From Harmothoe impar (taxonomy: Eukaryota; Annelida; Polychaeta; Phyllodocida; Polynoidae): 64,000 bases of DNA. The stretch is from the NCBI GenBank assembly GCA_947462335.1, contig OX381709.1:83576622-83640621 (forward strand), read 5' to 3'. Below the pieces are notes generated by a model. That model was given only the letters and a program-made list of their open reading frames with translations, was not told where the DNA came from and ran no database searches. The first letter of the stretch is position 1, and each line of letters opens with the position of its first letter. Below are positions 51,437 to 62,755 of the stretch, piece after piece. The translations under genes were made by a program, and so were the position numbers.

Positions 51437-51571
51437 CAGGGCCTCCAAGGCAAACTCAACGTAGCTCAATAAGCGCAGACATAGACTCTTTTACATGTAT
51501 TCTTAGCAATGGTAAAGACCTACATTACGTCCACGTTTTATGGGCTTTTACGTGGTTGCTAAAGGTCCCTA
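51437..51571. mobile_element. Diverged hairpin MITE
   Basis: The right end GGTTGCTAAAGGTCCCT is intact; the left end is decayed. It lies directly after the nested AACGTT element. Confidence 0.65.
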
Positions 51572-51645
51572 ATAGAGGTTCTTATTGCCACACCCAGTAG
51601 GGTGGGGGAAATACTACATGTAAAAGTTAGGGGGCATCACCAAGA

Positions 51646-51712
51646 ACCCCCATGGAGCAGTAGGTAGAGTGTTTGCTTTGTGCACGGGAGGTCTGGGTTC
51701 AATTCCTGGACG
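51646..51712 (+). pseudogene. tRNA-derived pseudogene (Ala-like)
   Basis: TGGAGCAGTAGGTAGAGTG as A-box region and GGGTTCAATTCC as B box. The anticodon arm is degraded. Confidence 0.6.
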
Positions 51713-53525
51713 AATCTCTGTTTTTTCTCTTTTTGGGGTTGGGGGGGGGGAGTGGAAGTGTCTTAAAAATCTCCTTAAATTCCTTTGAAATACTAACCTA
51801 TGCCTACTGCCCCTGTAGGCCCCTATGCCTAAGTGTAGGCTCTCAAAGGTCCGAATCACCCCCGGATTCCCTGCAAGCTTAAACAAGTAGGGGACAGGAA
51901 GGGCTTGTTGGTACGTACCACTATTGTGGTACAGTCCTGTGTATTACACCATACCAGTATTCTGGTACAGTGCATGGTTCTGGTGCGTACCATTTAATTG
52001 GTACATATGGTGTGATCTTTAGACCATGACAATTAGTCCATGGCAAGGTGTGCAGCCCCCTCAGTGCCTTATCGGTAATCACAGAACAATGGGTCTTATC
52101 TACACCAACACTGGGGGCATGGATCGGTGGAGAATATCCAACATTTTCTCATGATTTCCCCTTTTTATGACCTTACCATTCAAGTAGGAGATAAAACCAA
52201 AACGTAGAGAGATAGATCAGGTTCTAGGCTACTTCACTGTATATTAATTTTTATCAGCAAATATAACAGAAAATTCGGAAATGCATTTTGCTGGGTCCCA
52301 ATCAGACAATTTCATGAATATGTCTAGTTCAATGCATGGTATCTTAATAAATATAAAGGATTGTACTTTTTAAATCGGCTAGTGTGTAGATTGAGAAATT
52401 CTCTTTCCAATGGTACCAAGCATGATATAAAGTACATTAGCACTTTTAATTAATTATAATGTAAATGCTTAGATACACTGATGCTAGTGGGCATGCCATC
52501 ATACTAGTACGTCCTAGATGGTGAGTACAAGTACAGCTCACTTAGGGCGTACCAGAATAGTGGGTTTGTCCTCAACCTGTTAAAGCTAGGTGTGTCAAAA
52601 ACAGATTCTATACACACACCACAGAGTGTGGGAATAAGTTATAAGAGTTCTAATTCGCACCCTCCTAACTGTTTGGATAAGGGTTCTTAATGTATTTAGA
52701 CTTAGAGGTTAGAGATAAAATATAGCCCTACAAAAGCGTTAGACAAGGTTTGTACAAAAATGTTTGTTTCCAACCGTTTTAAAAATGTTTGGAAACAAAT
52801 GTTTTCTTACAAACCATATACAAACGTTTTAAAACGTTCTGAAAACGTTTTTTGTTAGCTGGGTTATTTTCTCTGCCAGGTTACCTGGAAAACACATTTA
52901 CTATAACACCTACCACTGTTCTTTACATTTACATGTATACTGTTTTCCTCCAATGGAAGGTAATGTCAAAGTTTTAGTCAAAGCTGTGGACCAAGTGATA
53001 GACCAGCGAATGTGTCAGAATGCCAAATACAGACAGAGAGGCACAGCCAAGAACCCATTATGTCCAGACACTGGAGAGAGGGGATGAGGTAATATGGTGT
53101 GGGTGCAGCAGGTCAGAACAGTCTCTCTCACCCGGCCCCCTGCCTCATCTGTCTGCAACAATCCTCTAGCTGCTATGATGGCTTACATCGACAATTGTAT
53201 CACAGGGAAAAGAACGAAAACTAGGGTAAAAACAAAGATACAGAAAGAGGGAGAGATTGTGTCAGATGGGGATCCAGAGAGCAAGAAAGAGAAAAGCAGA
53301 TCGATAGACAGATAGATACAGACAGAAAGAGACAGATACAGATAGATAAAGGGACACAGGACAGTTGTATGAGGCAATACACAAATAGAGCCAGACTTGG
53401 GGAATTAGAAGGACATACAGACAGACATAATTCTGCCATGCTGAGACAAAAATGCTGCAAATCAAAACCAGAGATAGAGAAACAGGGAGACAGACAGAGA
53501 TTTCTTTTAAGAGAGTTACAGTATA

Positions 53526-53661
53526 CACAGCTAACAAAAAAACTTAATTTTCAGCAAAAAAATGTTTTAAAACTTTATATAACATTATGCCATAGTACGG
53601 AACCCTAGAGAAATGTTATATAACGTTATAAAATCTAGTATAAAGTTTTTTGTTTAAGGGG
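53526..53661. mobile_element. AACGTT-family short element, heavily decayed
   Basis: Most AACGTT words have become AATGTT, AACATT or AACTTT, and both ends are mutated. TA flanks. Confidence 0.75.
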
Positions 53662-54204
53662 TACACTTCATATTGATCAGCCCCTGCAAATGACTTAATA
53701 TACAATAAACATGAAGGGTCAGCAGACCTGGCTTCAACCCCACCCCATCTATCTACAACGATCCATAGCACCACGAGTGTGTTTGACAATGATGTGAGCC
53801 TCTCCTTCATTACTACCTCCAGCCTCCCCAGACCACCTCCCATCAGCATGGAGCAGAATCTACACATTCTGGGTGTAGCTACTGTAGATGTGAGTCAAAT
53901 ACACAGCAGATGAAACATATAAGATACATTCGCAGTCAGCCTATTTGTCAGTTTGGTACCGCATTTTCCTTCGTGATTTGATGATATGGTATATCTTTTG
54001 TGGTGGCACATAGCAGAGAGTCTTCTCTATAGGTTTTATAGTTGTCTCATTGACAAAGCAATGATGCCAGAATGACATATATACATTTTCACCAAGCACA
54101 AAAGTCATTCAGCTTTTGTTCTTGTTAGTTCAAATCGCACCCATGTCTCTAGGCAATGCAAAGCCTCAGATATTGGTCAAGCAGTATCCCCTCCATGATC
54201 TTGC

Positions 54205-54470
54205 TGATGGGGGCATGCAGTAGTCCCTTTACAGCAGCATGGCCTGTAGTACTGTACTACAATGTAGGAGTCTACGGGGATCCAGTCCCTAGGATCCCTA
54301 CCCCTAAAGGCTGTCAATCACCCTCCCCTACCCTATACCCCCCACCAGCTGCGCCTTATGCAAATTCCCCTCCCCTTGTTCTACTGGCCGCCCAGTCTGT
54401 GACCCCCGGGCTGCCGTCTGAGGGTCCCAGGGGGCTGGGAGGCATGGACCTGGGGGTAATCAAAGAGGTT
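54205..54470. promoter_or_regulatory. Island D, unit E copy (inverted)
   Basis: CTGTCAATCA 54311-54320, E-box 54346-54351, octamer ATGCAAAT 54358-54365. One or two core changes relative to the other copies. The 111-codon frame 54156-54491 across it is not preserved elsewhere. Confidence 0.65.
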
Positions 54471-55913
54471 GAGGGGAGAGGGGTAAGGTAATAAAACAGT
54501 ACAGACATGGAATGTTATAAAGGGCATAATGTGACACAGTCAGACAACCCACATAGCGGGATTGCGCAATAAGTCAGTCACCTGTATAGATATACAGTCA
54601 GCCCTAAGTACCTCAGGTTTAGAAAACTCAAGGATATATTTCTGAGGATAACTTTCGAAAGTTCTAAGTCAAAAAATGAATCAAACATAGCACTGGACTT
54701 TGTTAGGGTCACTGTCTAAAATATTGAGGTATCTAGGGCAGGGACTGTTTGACTGTAGTACTGAGACCATACACTCAACTCTGAATGCCACTTACAGTTT
54801 GTAGACACTTCTATCAAGTCAATGCTCAGATTATGAGCCTCTGACAAAACTCCTTGATATATTTGGTGCACAGTTTGCAGAGTTGTAATGTGAATTAATT
54901 AACCAGGCAGGCATGATATGTTGTGGGGCCAGGAGATGAGAGGAACCAGCCCCTATGTGTTATGGGTATTTATGACCCAACTGTAGCCAGACCAGGACAC
55001 GGGCAGGTGAACACAGGGTCGCATGGTTATGATACGGCAGAGACTTTTTCTTTCATTTCCTTCATTAGCTCTGCCACAGGTAGGGAAAGGTCCTGGTGCA
55101 GACTGTTTTATTACTTTTTTTGCAGAACATTATTCCTGCAGGGATTCCAATATTTGGGAAGTAATTTCTATATCTATTCAGTATACAAAAGGAAAGGGCA
55201 GTATAAATTTCTCATCTGGAAATACCTGTGGTCCTACAGTGCAACCAAAGTCTTGCAGTTAATTTCATGCAATAAAACATGGCTTTCATACATAATATCA
55301 CCAGTCAGATCAGCCTTGCCTGCAGCTGAGAGGCCTGTAGCAGAGATCAGCCCCACGCAGGGTGTCTGGCAGACAAAAGGCAACAATATGTGCCTGGCTG
55401 TCTACCAGCGGGTAGAGGTCCAGGGTATTTTGGCTGCTTTATGGCAGAACTGGTTTCCAAAGTTCATGGATTATATCTTGTATCTAGAAGAATCTCAGAT
55501 ATTGGCAATCTTCTGCTGAGCTGGTAATTCTGATTTAACCACAGGATAATGCTCTGTTGTCCCTTGGTGGTTCCCTATTCATGCATCATGCCTATCCTAC
55601 ACTGCAAACGGGGTGATTCACTTCCAAAAAGGCAGTATGCCGACAAATAAACTGAAGCCTAAAATGTTAAATGATTGCATACAGCTGTCTTCTGAATCTA
55701 CTTGAGAGAAATTTACATCACAGTAATAATTCCAAAGGCCTCCCTTTAACATCTGATTCAGTAAAAATTAACTTTATTATTTTTACATTGGATAAGGTTT
55801 AACCCTTTAGGGCCGACCAAAAAAAAGATGGGGCCGGGACAGTGATGGGGCCAGGACACTTTTACAGGAATTTTCCGAGGGCCATGCCTTTGCTGAATCC
55901 AATAGAGTTAGGA

Positions 55914-56000
55914 TGACTATAGTCAATGCTCGCCCCCCCATGGTATCACCTATAGTCGACGCTCGGCCCCCCATGGCATCAACTATAGTTGATACTCTGG
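55914..56000 (+). repeat. 33-34-bp tandem repeat, about 2.5 copies
   Basis: Units read CTATAGTC(A/G)A(T/C)GCTCG, then a C run, then CCATGG(T/C)ATCA. Confidence 0.8.
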
Positions 56001-56681
56001 TTAACAACCCATAGATAATCTCTCAACCATGGCCTTATGCAAGTCCTTAGAGCTTCCTGTGTTAGACATTAATTCATGCTCATAATTTTATTTTTCACCC
56101 AGCATTATGGTTCTCATCTACAGAAGCATCAAGATTTATAATCATTTTTGTATCTCTATTATTGTTCCGGATTCTAACTGTAAACATAGCAATCTGTAAG
56201 GTGGTATTCATATAAAACCACACAATATCATTGTTCACGGAAGCACTCAGTCATCACGCCAGCTGCATCCAGACAATATCAGATTTTTACACGGTTAAAA
56301 CAGAGATAATTAATGTGAAGGGAGATCGCAGAAAACAAAAGGCCAACGAGGAAAGAGGAGCTGTGACAGTGGTAGGGTGATGGCTCTTGTGTGTCCTATT
56401 GTGTGTGCGGTTCTGCAGTCTGCTAGGTTTTTACAGACGGTAATACAAGTCGCTGCAATCACCGTTTATCTCATTTCCATTTGCCCTTGTAATGAAGTGG
56501 GTGAAATCAGTTATTTTACTTCCTCCTGTTTTCTTCCTGTTCCATTTAAGTTAATATGTGGCTCACATAGATCCATCGTACATCCTATTCCCTGCTTTAA
56601 GGTAGATCGCTACCTGTTGAAAATGAACCCACTGCGCAGGTCTCTGTGCATGCAGCTTAGAAGTATTAGAATGAGCCCATA

Positions 56682-56827
56682 CCCAGTAAACAAAAAACGT
56701 TAAACAACATTTTATAACGTTATAATATAGTATATTATACCGTTAAATAACCCTTACTATGGCATAACGTTATATGAAATTTTATAACATTATTTTGACG
56801 TAAAATAACGTTTTTTTGTTAGCTGGG
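56682..56827. mobile_element. AACGTT-family short element (146 bp)
   Basis: CCCAGTAAAC to GTTAGCTGGG with TA on both sides. Confidence 0.9.
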
Positions 56828-56829
56828 TA

Positions 56830-57650
56830 TTGCACAGTCTGATACACATATGAGTTCCCTATGTCATATTCGAATATTAGACAAATTCAAGTAAAATTGA
56901 GCATTTTATGGGACTTTTGATATTTGCTATATTTGTTACCGATAATATTTCCTATTTTTTACATGAATTAGTGCATTGGCATTATTTACCAATGAATCTT
57001 CTTAGAAATACTATAGATCTTATCATGTTTGTTAAGACAGCCAAGGTCATTTAACGATGACACTTTAGCACCAAATTTTGATGATATTACCCATCTTACA
57101 GTGCTCTGAATATGAAATCTAGTCCTGTTTTGCATAATTTTTTATTTTCAAAGGCCCAAAACCCCAAAATTATTTTCGGGACCACCCATCAAAATTACTT
57201 TCATATGTTAGCAAATGATCTGAACTAATATCTGAGAGAGTTAAAAAAAATTCTGTCAATACTGAATACTTTTTTTAGCCAATAAGCCTACAAAATAATG
57301 ACAATTTATTCTTACCCTTTCCCGAAACATCATATTTTTACCCAAAATGCCATTTCATACAACTGTAGAATTATTTTTGCAGTTAAGTGGAACATATGGA
57401 CTTTTCACATGTGAAATTTCATATTTCTGTGCATAATGGTTAATATGAAAAAAAAATCATGGACATTTTCACACTTTTTTCTTTTTTTTTGGTGAAAAAT
57501 GAAAATGCTTTAATTTTTTTTAAATTCTGTATTTAATAAAGTAGCTCGGGACCCCCTACTTTTCTTTTCATTTTCCGATTCTATATGATTAAGACTGCAT
57601 GTAGAAAAAAAATAGAGAGATTCTGTTAACTTTGATCAAAGGGTAGCGAC
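56830..57650. other. Unassigned AT-rich insertion in unit F
   Basis: Separates islands E and F, which lie closer together in other units. No gene or clear ends seen. Confidence 0.4.
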
Positions 57651-58308
57651 CCACCTTAACCAGTCTATGCAGAAGGGTGTGCTGAATATATTGGTAGGTA
57701 TGATTGATCAGAAAATTCACATGAGAATTTCATGGACTCATTGATACATTACCATAACCTGCACTAAAGTGACTGGACAATTATGTCTTAAGCAGGAAGA
57801 GAGTGAATCAGCAAGGGAGACACACAGGGACAGAGAGATAGAGATAGATAGAGGCAGAGGCAGACAAAGAGAAAACAATATGCATCATAATTTTTGCTAT
57901 TGCTCTGAGAAAGGCTATTTACATAGACTCTAGAAAGGAAATAAGTTGAGCTAAGCATAGAAGGATGGTCTTGGAGGAGGAGCTTAGGTTTCTAAGGGCC
58001 TCTGTCATGCAATGTCCTGCCATGGCTAACCAGCCTGTTGCAGCCGACACGCACACCAGACCCTAACCTCATTACAGTCAGCCATCCTGGGGGCCCGTAA
58101 ATCAGCAGGGGTAGGCTGGGACGCACAGGGCATCCCAGTAACACTACAATAGAGTAAATAAAGCAAAGGTTGGGAATATAGACTGGACAATATTTTGGTG
58201 CAAAAGAAATACCTTGGGCAAATCTAGCGCTAAGAAGCAACTAAAGCTGCTGTATATTTCAAGTCAGCTGTGTCATCATCCTATATACATAAGGTAGGAG
58301 GTCAGAGG

Positions 58309-58365
58309 GAAGGCAGAAAAGGCAAAAAAGGCAGAAAAGGCAGAAAAGGCAGAAAAGGCAAATGG
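58309..58365 (+). repeat. AAGGCAGAA tandem repeat
   Basis: About six 9-base units (GGCAGAAAA type), expanded from a short motif present once near 15795 on the other strand. Confidence 0.8.
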
Positions 58366-58507
58366 CAAAGGGCTTAGTGAAGTCTTGTGGTTCTGATTTC
58401 TGAAACCAGTGTCAATATATCACAGGTTAAACTGTCACACAAATTGTGAAATTATCATTCAAATCACTGAAAAAGAAACAACTGAAAAACAAATTTCAGA
58501 CGAAATT

Positions 58508-58727
58508 CCAGTAAACAAGACACGTTATACAACATTTTATAATGTTATACAATGTTTCTCTAAGGCTCCTTACTATGGCAAAATGTTATATCCTTAGCCC
58601 TTACCCCCTGAAAGCCAAACTTTTGCGTTTGCATTGGAAACAATACGCTAAGGCAGTGCAGAAAGTACCGGCAGTCCTAAGGATATAATGTTTTAAACAT
58701 TATTTTGACATATTTTGTTAGCTGGGG
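58508..58727. mobile_element. AACGTT-family short element split by a 93-bp element
   Basis: CCAGTAAAC to GTTAGCTGGG, with decayed AACGTT words. It is interrupted at 58591-58683. Confidence 0.8.
58591..58683. mobile_element. 93-bp element with TCCTTAG ends
   Basis: TCCTTAGCCC at the left and GTCCTAAGGA at the right, with a TA duplication (58589-58590 and 58684-58685), inside the AACGTT element. Confidence 0.75.
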
Positions 58728-58849
58728 TATTTTAAGGATATATAAATTTCTTACATTGTCTTTAGCACTGCAGAAAAAGAATAAAGGATCCATAATTCCA
58801 TTGTTATACCATTAACCAGGCATAGTTGTCATGTAAGGAGTAGGGGTTT

Positions 58850-59235
58850 GGGAAGGGGGTGGATTATGGAAGCACTCCTGGTAGGGGAGGAGTAAAGAGG
58901 CAGGGCGGGCTGACAGTTCCTGACTACAACCAACAAGACTGAAGGTGTTAGCAGGCTTCAGTGTAGGACACCATTACAGCAGTCATAAAACAAAGCCCTG
59001 CTTAATGATGGAGACGTACAAAGAAGCTGACATACCTCATCAGCTACTGGAACCTCAGACACCTCCTGGGGCATCCCCCGCCCAGAGGGAATCCCCACCC
59101 GGACCACATGAGTTACAGCCCGCCCTGACAGTGTGTCATATCTTGTATTATCACTCACTGACATGCTACAGTGATGACCACATAGAGAGGGCTCGCTCTA
59201 TTATCACTCATTGTTGTTGTCATGACAACCACGTA
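58850..59235. promoter_or_regulatory. Island G, unit F copy (inverted)
   Basis: GGGAATCCCC at 59087-59096 is intact. A plus-strand frame of 128 codons (58945-59331) is open here but shorter or broken in the sister copies. Confidence 0.55.
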
Positions 59236-61955
59236 CACAGGGTATCTTGTCAACACTCTCTGACTTCTTGTCATGAAACCATACAGAGAAAGCATGTAGT
59301 ACGAAACTATATCTTATATATTTACCAGTAATGTTAGTATATTGTACTCAAATTTGCAATAAGACCAGGCCCCAAATGGTTCAGTTTATGCTCATGTTGT
59401 TTTCCAAACTGAATTCCATACTTTGAAGGGTTTCTCTGAATAGGATAAGTTGACCACTTCAAATTTGATTTCGATTTTAAGACTGCTCTTAAGAATTTCA
59501 ATAACTGTAATTTCTGTCAATATAGGATGTTACCATGGCAACTTTTTGCTAATTGCCTAGAAACATCCTCATTGTTGACTGTGGAAGGCTTGTTGAATTA
59601 AAACTCAGGGTCATGTCTTCAAAAGAAAATACACAGTGTGTCAACACTCCAGTCACAGTATGTCAACACTCCAGTCAAAATAATGTATATTTCCAACAAA
59701 GATATCAGAAATAATACTGCATACTCACAAATGTCATGTGATTGATGACACAAGTTCAAACTATCCCAGATGGGTGTTATGAGGAATGACGAGGCAATTT
59801 TTTTTCATATTGATGGATCCTGGCAGGAGCCAGAAAATCATCAAATCATTTCAGGCTGAATCCCCTTGATAGGGAAACAACTGATTAGCCTGTAATCTTT
59901 TGCTGCCGCTTTGGGACACCCTAATCTCCCACCCTAATCTTTTTGGAGTATCCCCTTTAAGATCTTCTCTGCCTGCAAGGTAACAGCAAGGATCTCTGAG
60001 GTATATCCCACTAGCTGACTAGTCACTCACAAATCATGAGAATAAATGAGGAAACAAAAGGATATGTCTAAGTGATGCCATCTTGGGGCTAGAGGCAGGA
60101 GTCTAAGAGTGGCGGCCATTATCTGTGGCTAATCCTCAGGGATTAACTAAATCCAGCGTGGCTGGTGCCTGCTGTGGTGTGGGTTGTAGAGGACTGTTGT
60201 TTATAATGGAACAGATAATGTAAGGGTCGCTTTACAAGATGCCTCTATACCAGGGAAACATGTTGCGCTAGCTTAGTGAGTACTGAAAAACTCTGCCTAT
60301 AGGACAAATTTATTTTGCCATTTTATCTATTTCTTTAAACCAAATTGTTATCTTGTTCTGGACCCCTTAGAATGAATTATGATTATGACACATATTTACC
60401 ACATGGCAGTTCTGCAATCCAAAATTCCGCTTAGGAGTGTTTCAGCTATTCATAGATGTAGATCAATGAATTGCCTGAAGACAGTAGTTTAGTTTTTCTT
60501 AATACAAGTTTATTACAATGTATTAGTGTCTATGGAAACACTCAATGTGATATGTCTTTATGCAACAGCCCCCTCCCCCCCCCCCCTTCCCCTGTATTTA
60601 AGTATGGGGCAGAGTCTTTAGCTTGTCAGCTTATTGATTCATCCTACAGGGACATTAATGCGATACACAAAGGAAGCAGACACCTCTTACAGCTCATGCA
60701 GACTGAAAAATGTAGAATGGATTTACCTGCTTTAATCTGCTTGATCACTTAATACATCTATTCAAAATCAGTATTCATGGTCTGACTGATGCTCTTAAAT
60801 ACACCTGATTAAAGGATGATGCTATGGAACAATTTATGGTTATAAAACTCATCTACTCACTTAAATATGTAAGATTCATATCTATGCTAATAATGCAGAG
60901 AAACTTTACTATCAATTTGATTCCATGGTTATTGAATGCCCAGTCTCTAATATTTCTTCACAATGCAGATGTTACTCTTGATAGCCACACCATCAAACAC
61001 AAACACTACTACAGGTTGGCTACTGCAGAAACTCAATATGGTTGGCATGATGCATCAAAGCAGCACTCAATTGCCCACTCCTTCTGAAATGCAAATACTG
61101 GATGTTGGCTAAATGACCCTCAAATTGAGAGTCACTGTCAAGCACCCTCCATATGCTAGCTATAGAGGGACGTTGGAATGGATCCAAGCTGGATGGAGAA
61201 GTGGCCATACTTTAGTTCACTATAGAATATTATGTAATAGTTGAGGCCAAGAGAAAAAGTTTACTGTCTTTAGGTCATCAAACCTCACTTTTTATGATAT
61301 CAAAATATAAGTGCTTATACTGTGAGATATTAGTTAATAGTAGCGGAGTCATCCTGGTGATGTAATCTCTGTTTAAAGTTCAAGCTCTCAATTTTCTAGA
61401 CTCACATATTCCTGAGTGATTTGGTTGAGTCTCATATCAAATCAATGTCTCAAGTGTAGCAGGGACCACAATATTTAAGCATCTCATCTTGTCTCATGAG
61501 ATGCTGCCAGTACGTTGCTTGAAACCAATTCAAATGTGGTGAATACAACTATATTGGTTCATTTTGCCTAGTCCTGACAGAGGTGTTGCAGAAAGTGAGG
61601 CACTACCCAGTGAACAGAGAACGTTTTTTAACGTTCTGAAACATTACAAAGTGTAACATTATTTTACGTTATATGTAAAACGTTATTTCACGTTGTCATA
61701 TGGTTCACCTAAAACGTTTGTATTCATAACGTTATATAACGTTATTTAACGTTTTTATGTAATAGATTTATCACGAAAATGATGGAAACCAATATTATAT
61801 ATCTAATGAATTAAGGTGGGTCAATATGATGCCATTTCTGTTCACTGCACAGTTTTCTGCGCAGGTGCATTCTTTAGTTTGACCATAGATAACCAGGGGA
61901 CCTTTGTCTCTTGTTGGAACAACTTATATCAAATTGTCCTAAAATGGACAAAGAA

Positions 61956-62021
61956 CGGGGGCGAGAACCATCGACCTTTGGATATGAAGGCATGCATTCT
62001 GCCACTGTGCTATAGAGTCTG
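61956..62021 (-). pseudogene. tRNA-derived pseudogene (Met-like)
   Basis: On the minus strand the anticodon region reads TTCATAT (CAT), followed by AAAGGTCGATGGTTCTCG, close to the T-side of initiator Met tRNA. Confidence 0.5.
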
Positions 62022-62128
62022 TGGTGGTGGCTCACATTCAGAAGTCATACATAACTAGCCCTGAGTATATTTCTATTTCCTTTCAACTTTTTTTTTCAAT
62101 GGACAAAAACTTAAGAAATATGCCCTGA

Positions 62129-62346
62129 TAGGGACCTTTAGCAAACCCGACGCAGGTAGGGGTGCAGAGGGGTCCCCCCTTGAGGTTGGAAAGTCGCCGA
62201 AATTAAGGGCACCATTTGACAAAGTCGCTTTTTTGGAGCTTTTTAGTCGCCAGGTCACTTAAGTTATTGTGCCAGGTTGCCTGGAAAACAACCTAGGTCG
62301 CCAGGTAGCTTTTGACCTGACCCTTCTGGAGCCACGAAGGTCCCTA
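62129..62346. mobile_element. TAGGGACC-ended element, non-hairpin interior
   Basis: Starts TAGGGACCTTTAGC and ends AAGGTCCCTA, but the interior (repeated GTCGCCAGGT words) is not self-complementary. It may be a relative of the 112-bp hairpin MITE with different cargo. Confidence 0.6.
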
Positions 62347-62444
62347 ATAACGATGTCTGCCTCTGGCATGCTAATAGAGCTAGCCTAGTTGATTCATAAT
62401 GACCAATATGTCTTCATGGGAAGACAATTTAGAATAAACACGGC

Positions 62445-62605
62445 CACTCCTCTTTCTCTGTCTTTGTCTCTATCCTTCTGCCTCTGTCTGTCTGTATGTC
62501 TGTCTCCCTATCTCTCTCCCTCCCTCTCTCCCTCCCTCTCTCCCTCCCGCTCTCCCTGTGTGTGTGTGTCTGTCCCTGTCTCTCTGTCTCTGTCTCTCTG
62601 TCTCT
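62445..62605 (+). repeat. CT/TG-rich microsatellite
   Basis: Imperfect TCTCTG, CCCTCTCT and TGTG runs. Ser/Leu open frames here are artefacts. Confidence 0.9.
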
Positions 62606-62687
62606 TCATTGGCCTCTATCGGTAGTTTCCACTGCTCCTAAGTCACAGGGTCGGCTCGTGTGGGAAAGTGAGTCTGATTTTACCAAA

Positions 62688-62755
62688 GGCCTTGTTAGCT
62701 TAAGCAGAAAAGCCTGGGACATCTAATCTAAAGAACCTGGGTTCGATCCTCAGGG
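62688..62755 (+). pseudogene. tRNA-derived pseudogene (Lys/Met-like)
   Basis: CTTGTTAGCTTAAGCAGAAAAGC as A-box region and GGGTTCGATCCTC as a perfect B box. Related to 51177-51245. Confidence 0.6.

Larger units (their letters stand above)
49453..52863. mobile_element. AACGTT-family 3.4-kb composite element
   Basis: CCCAGCTAAC to GTTAGCTGGG, with TT on both sides, which is why I pair these ends. It contains a nested AACGTT element (50184-51435, TC flanks), three hairpin MITEs, tRNA-like sequences at 49655-49722 and 51646-51712, and GGTAC-rich inverted words (51908-52010). Confidence 0.75.
44540..55040 (-). repeat. Segmental unit E, inverted and truncated
   Basis: In plus-strand order: G 44540-44860, P 45530, O 46490, N 48600, I 53080, C 53755, D 54205, Q 54918. 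It is split by an 844-bp element (46782) and by the 3.4-kb nested element (49453-52863). Confidence 0.8.

Noticed and set aside
54923..55519. Longest open frame, 198 codons
   Set aside because: It crosses the boundary between units E and F, covers islands Q and H by chance, and is not open in sister units. No domain recognised.
58945..59331. 128-codon frame over island G
   Set aside because: Broken in two of five copies; changes show no coding pattern.
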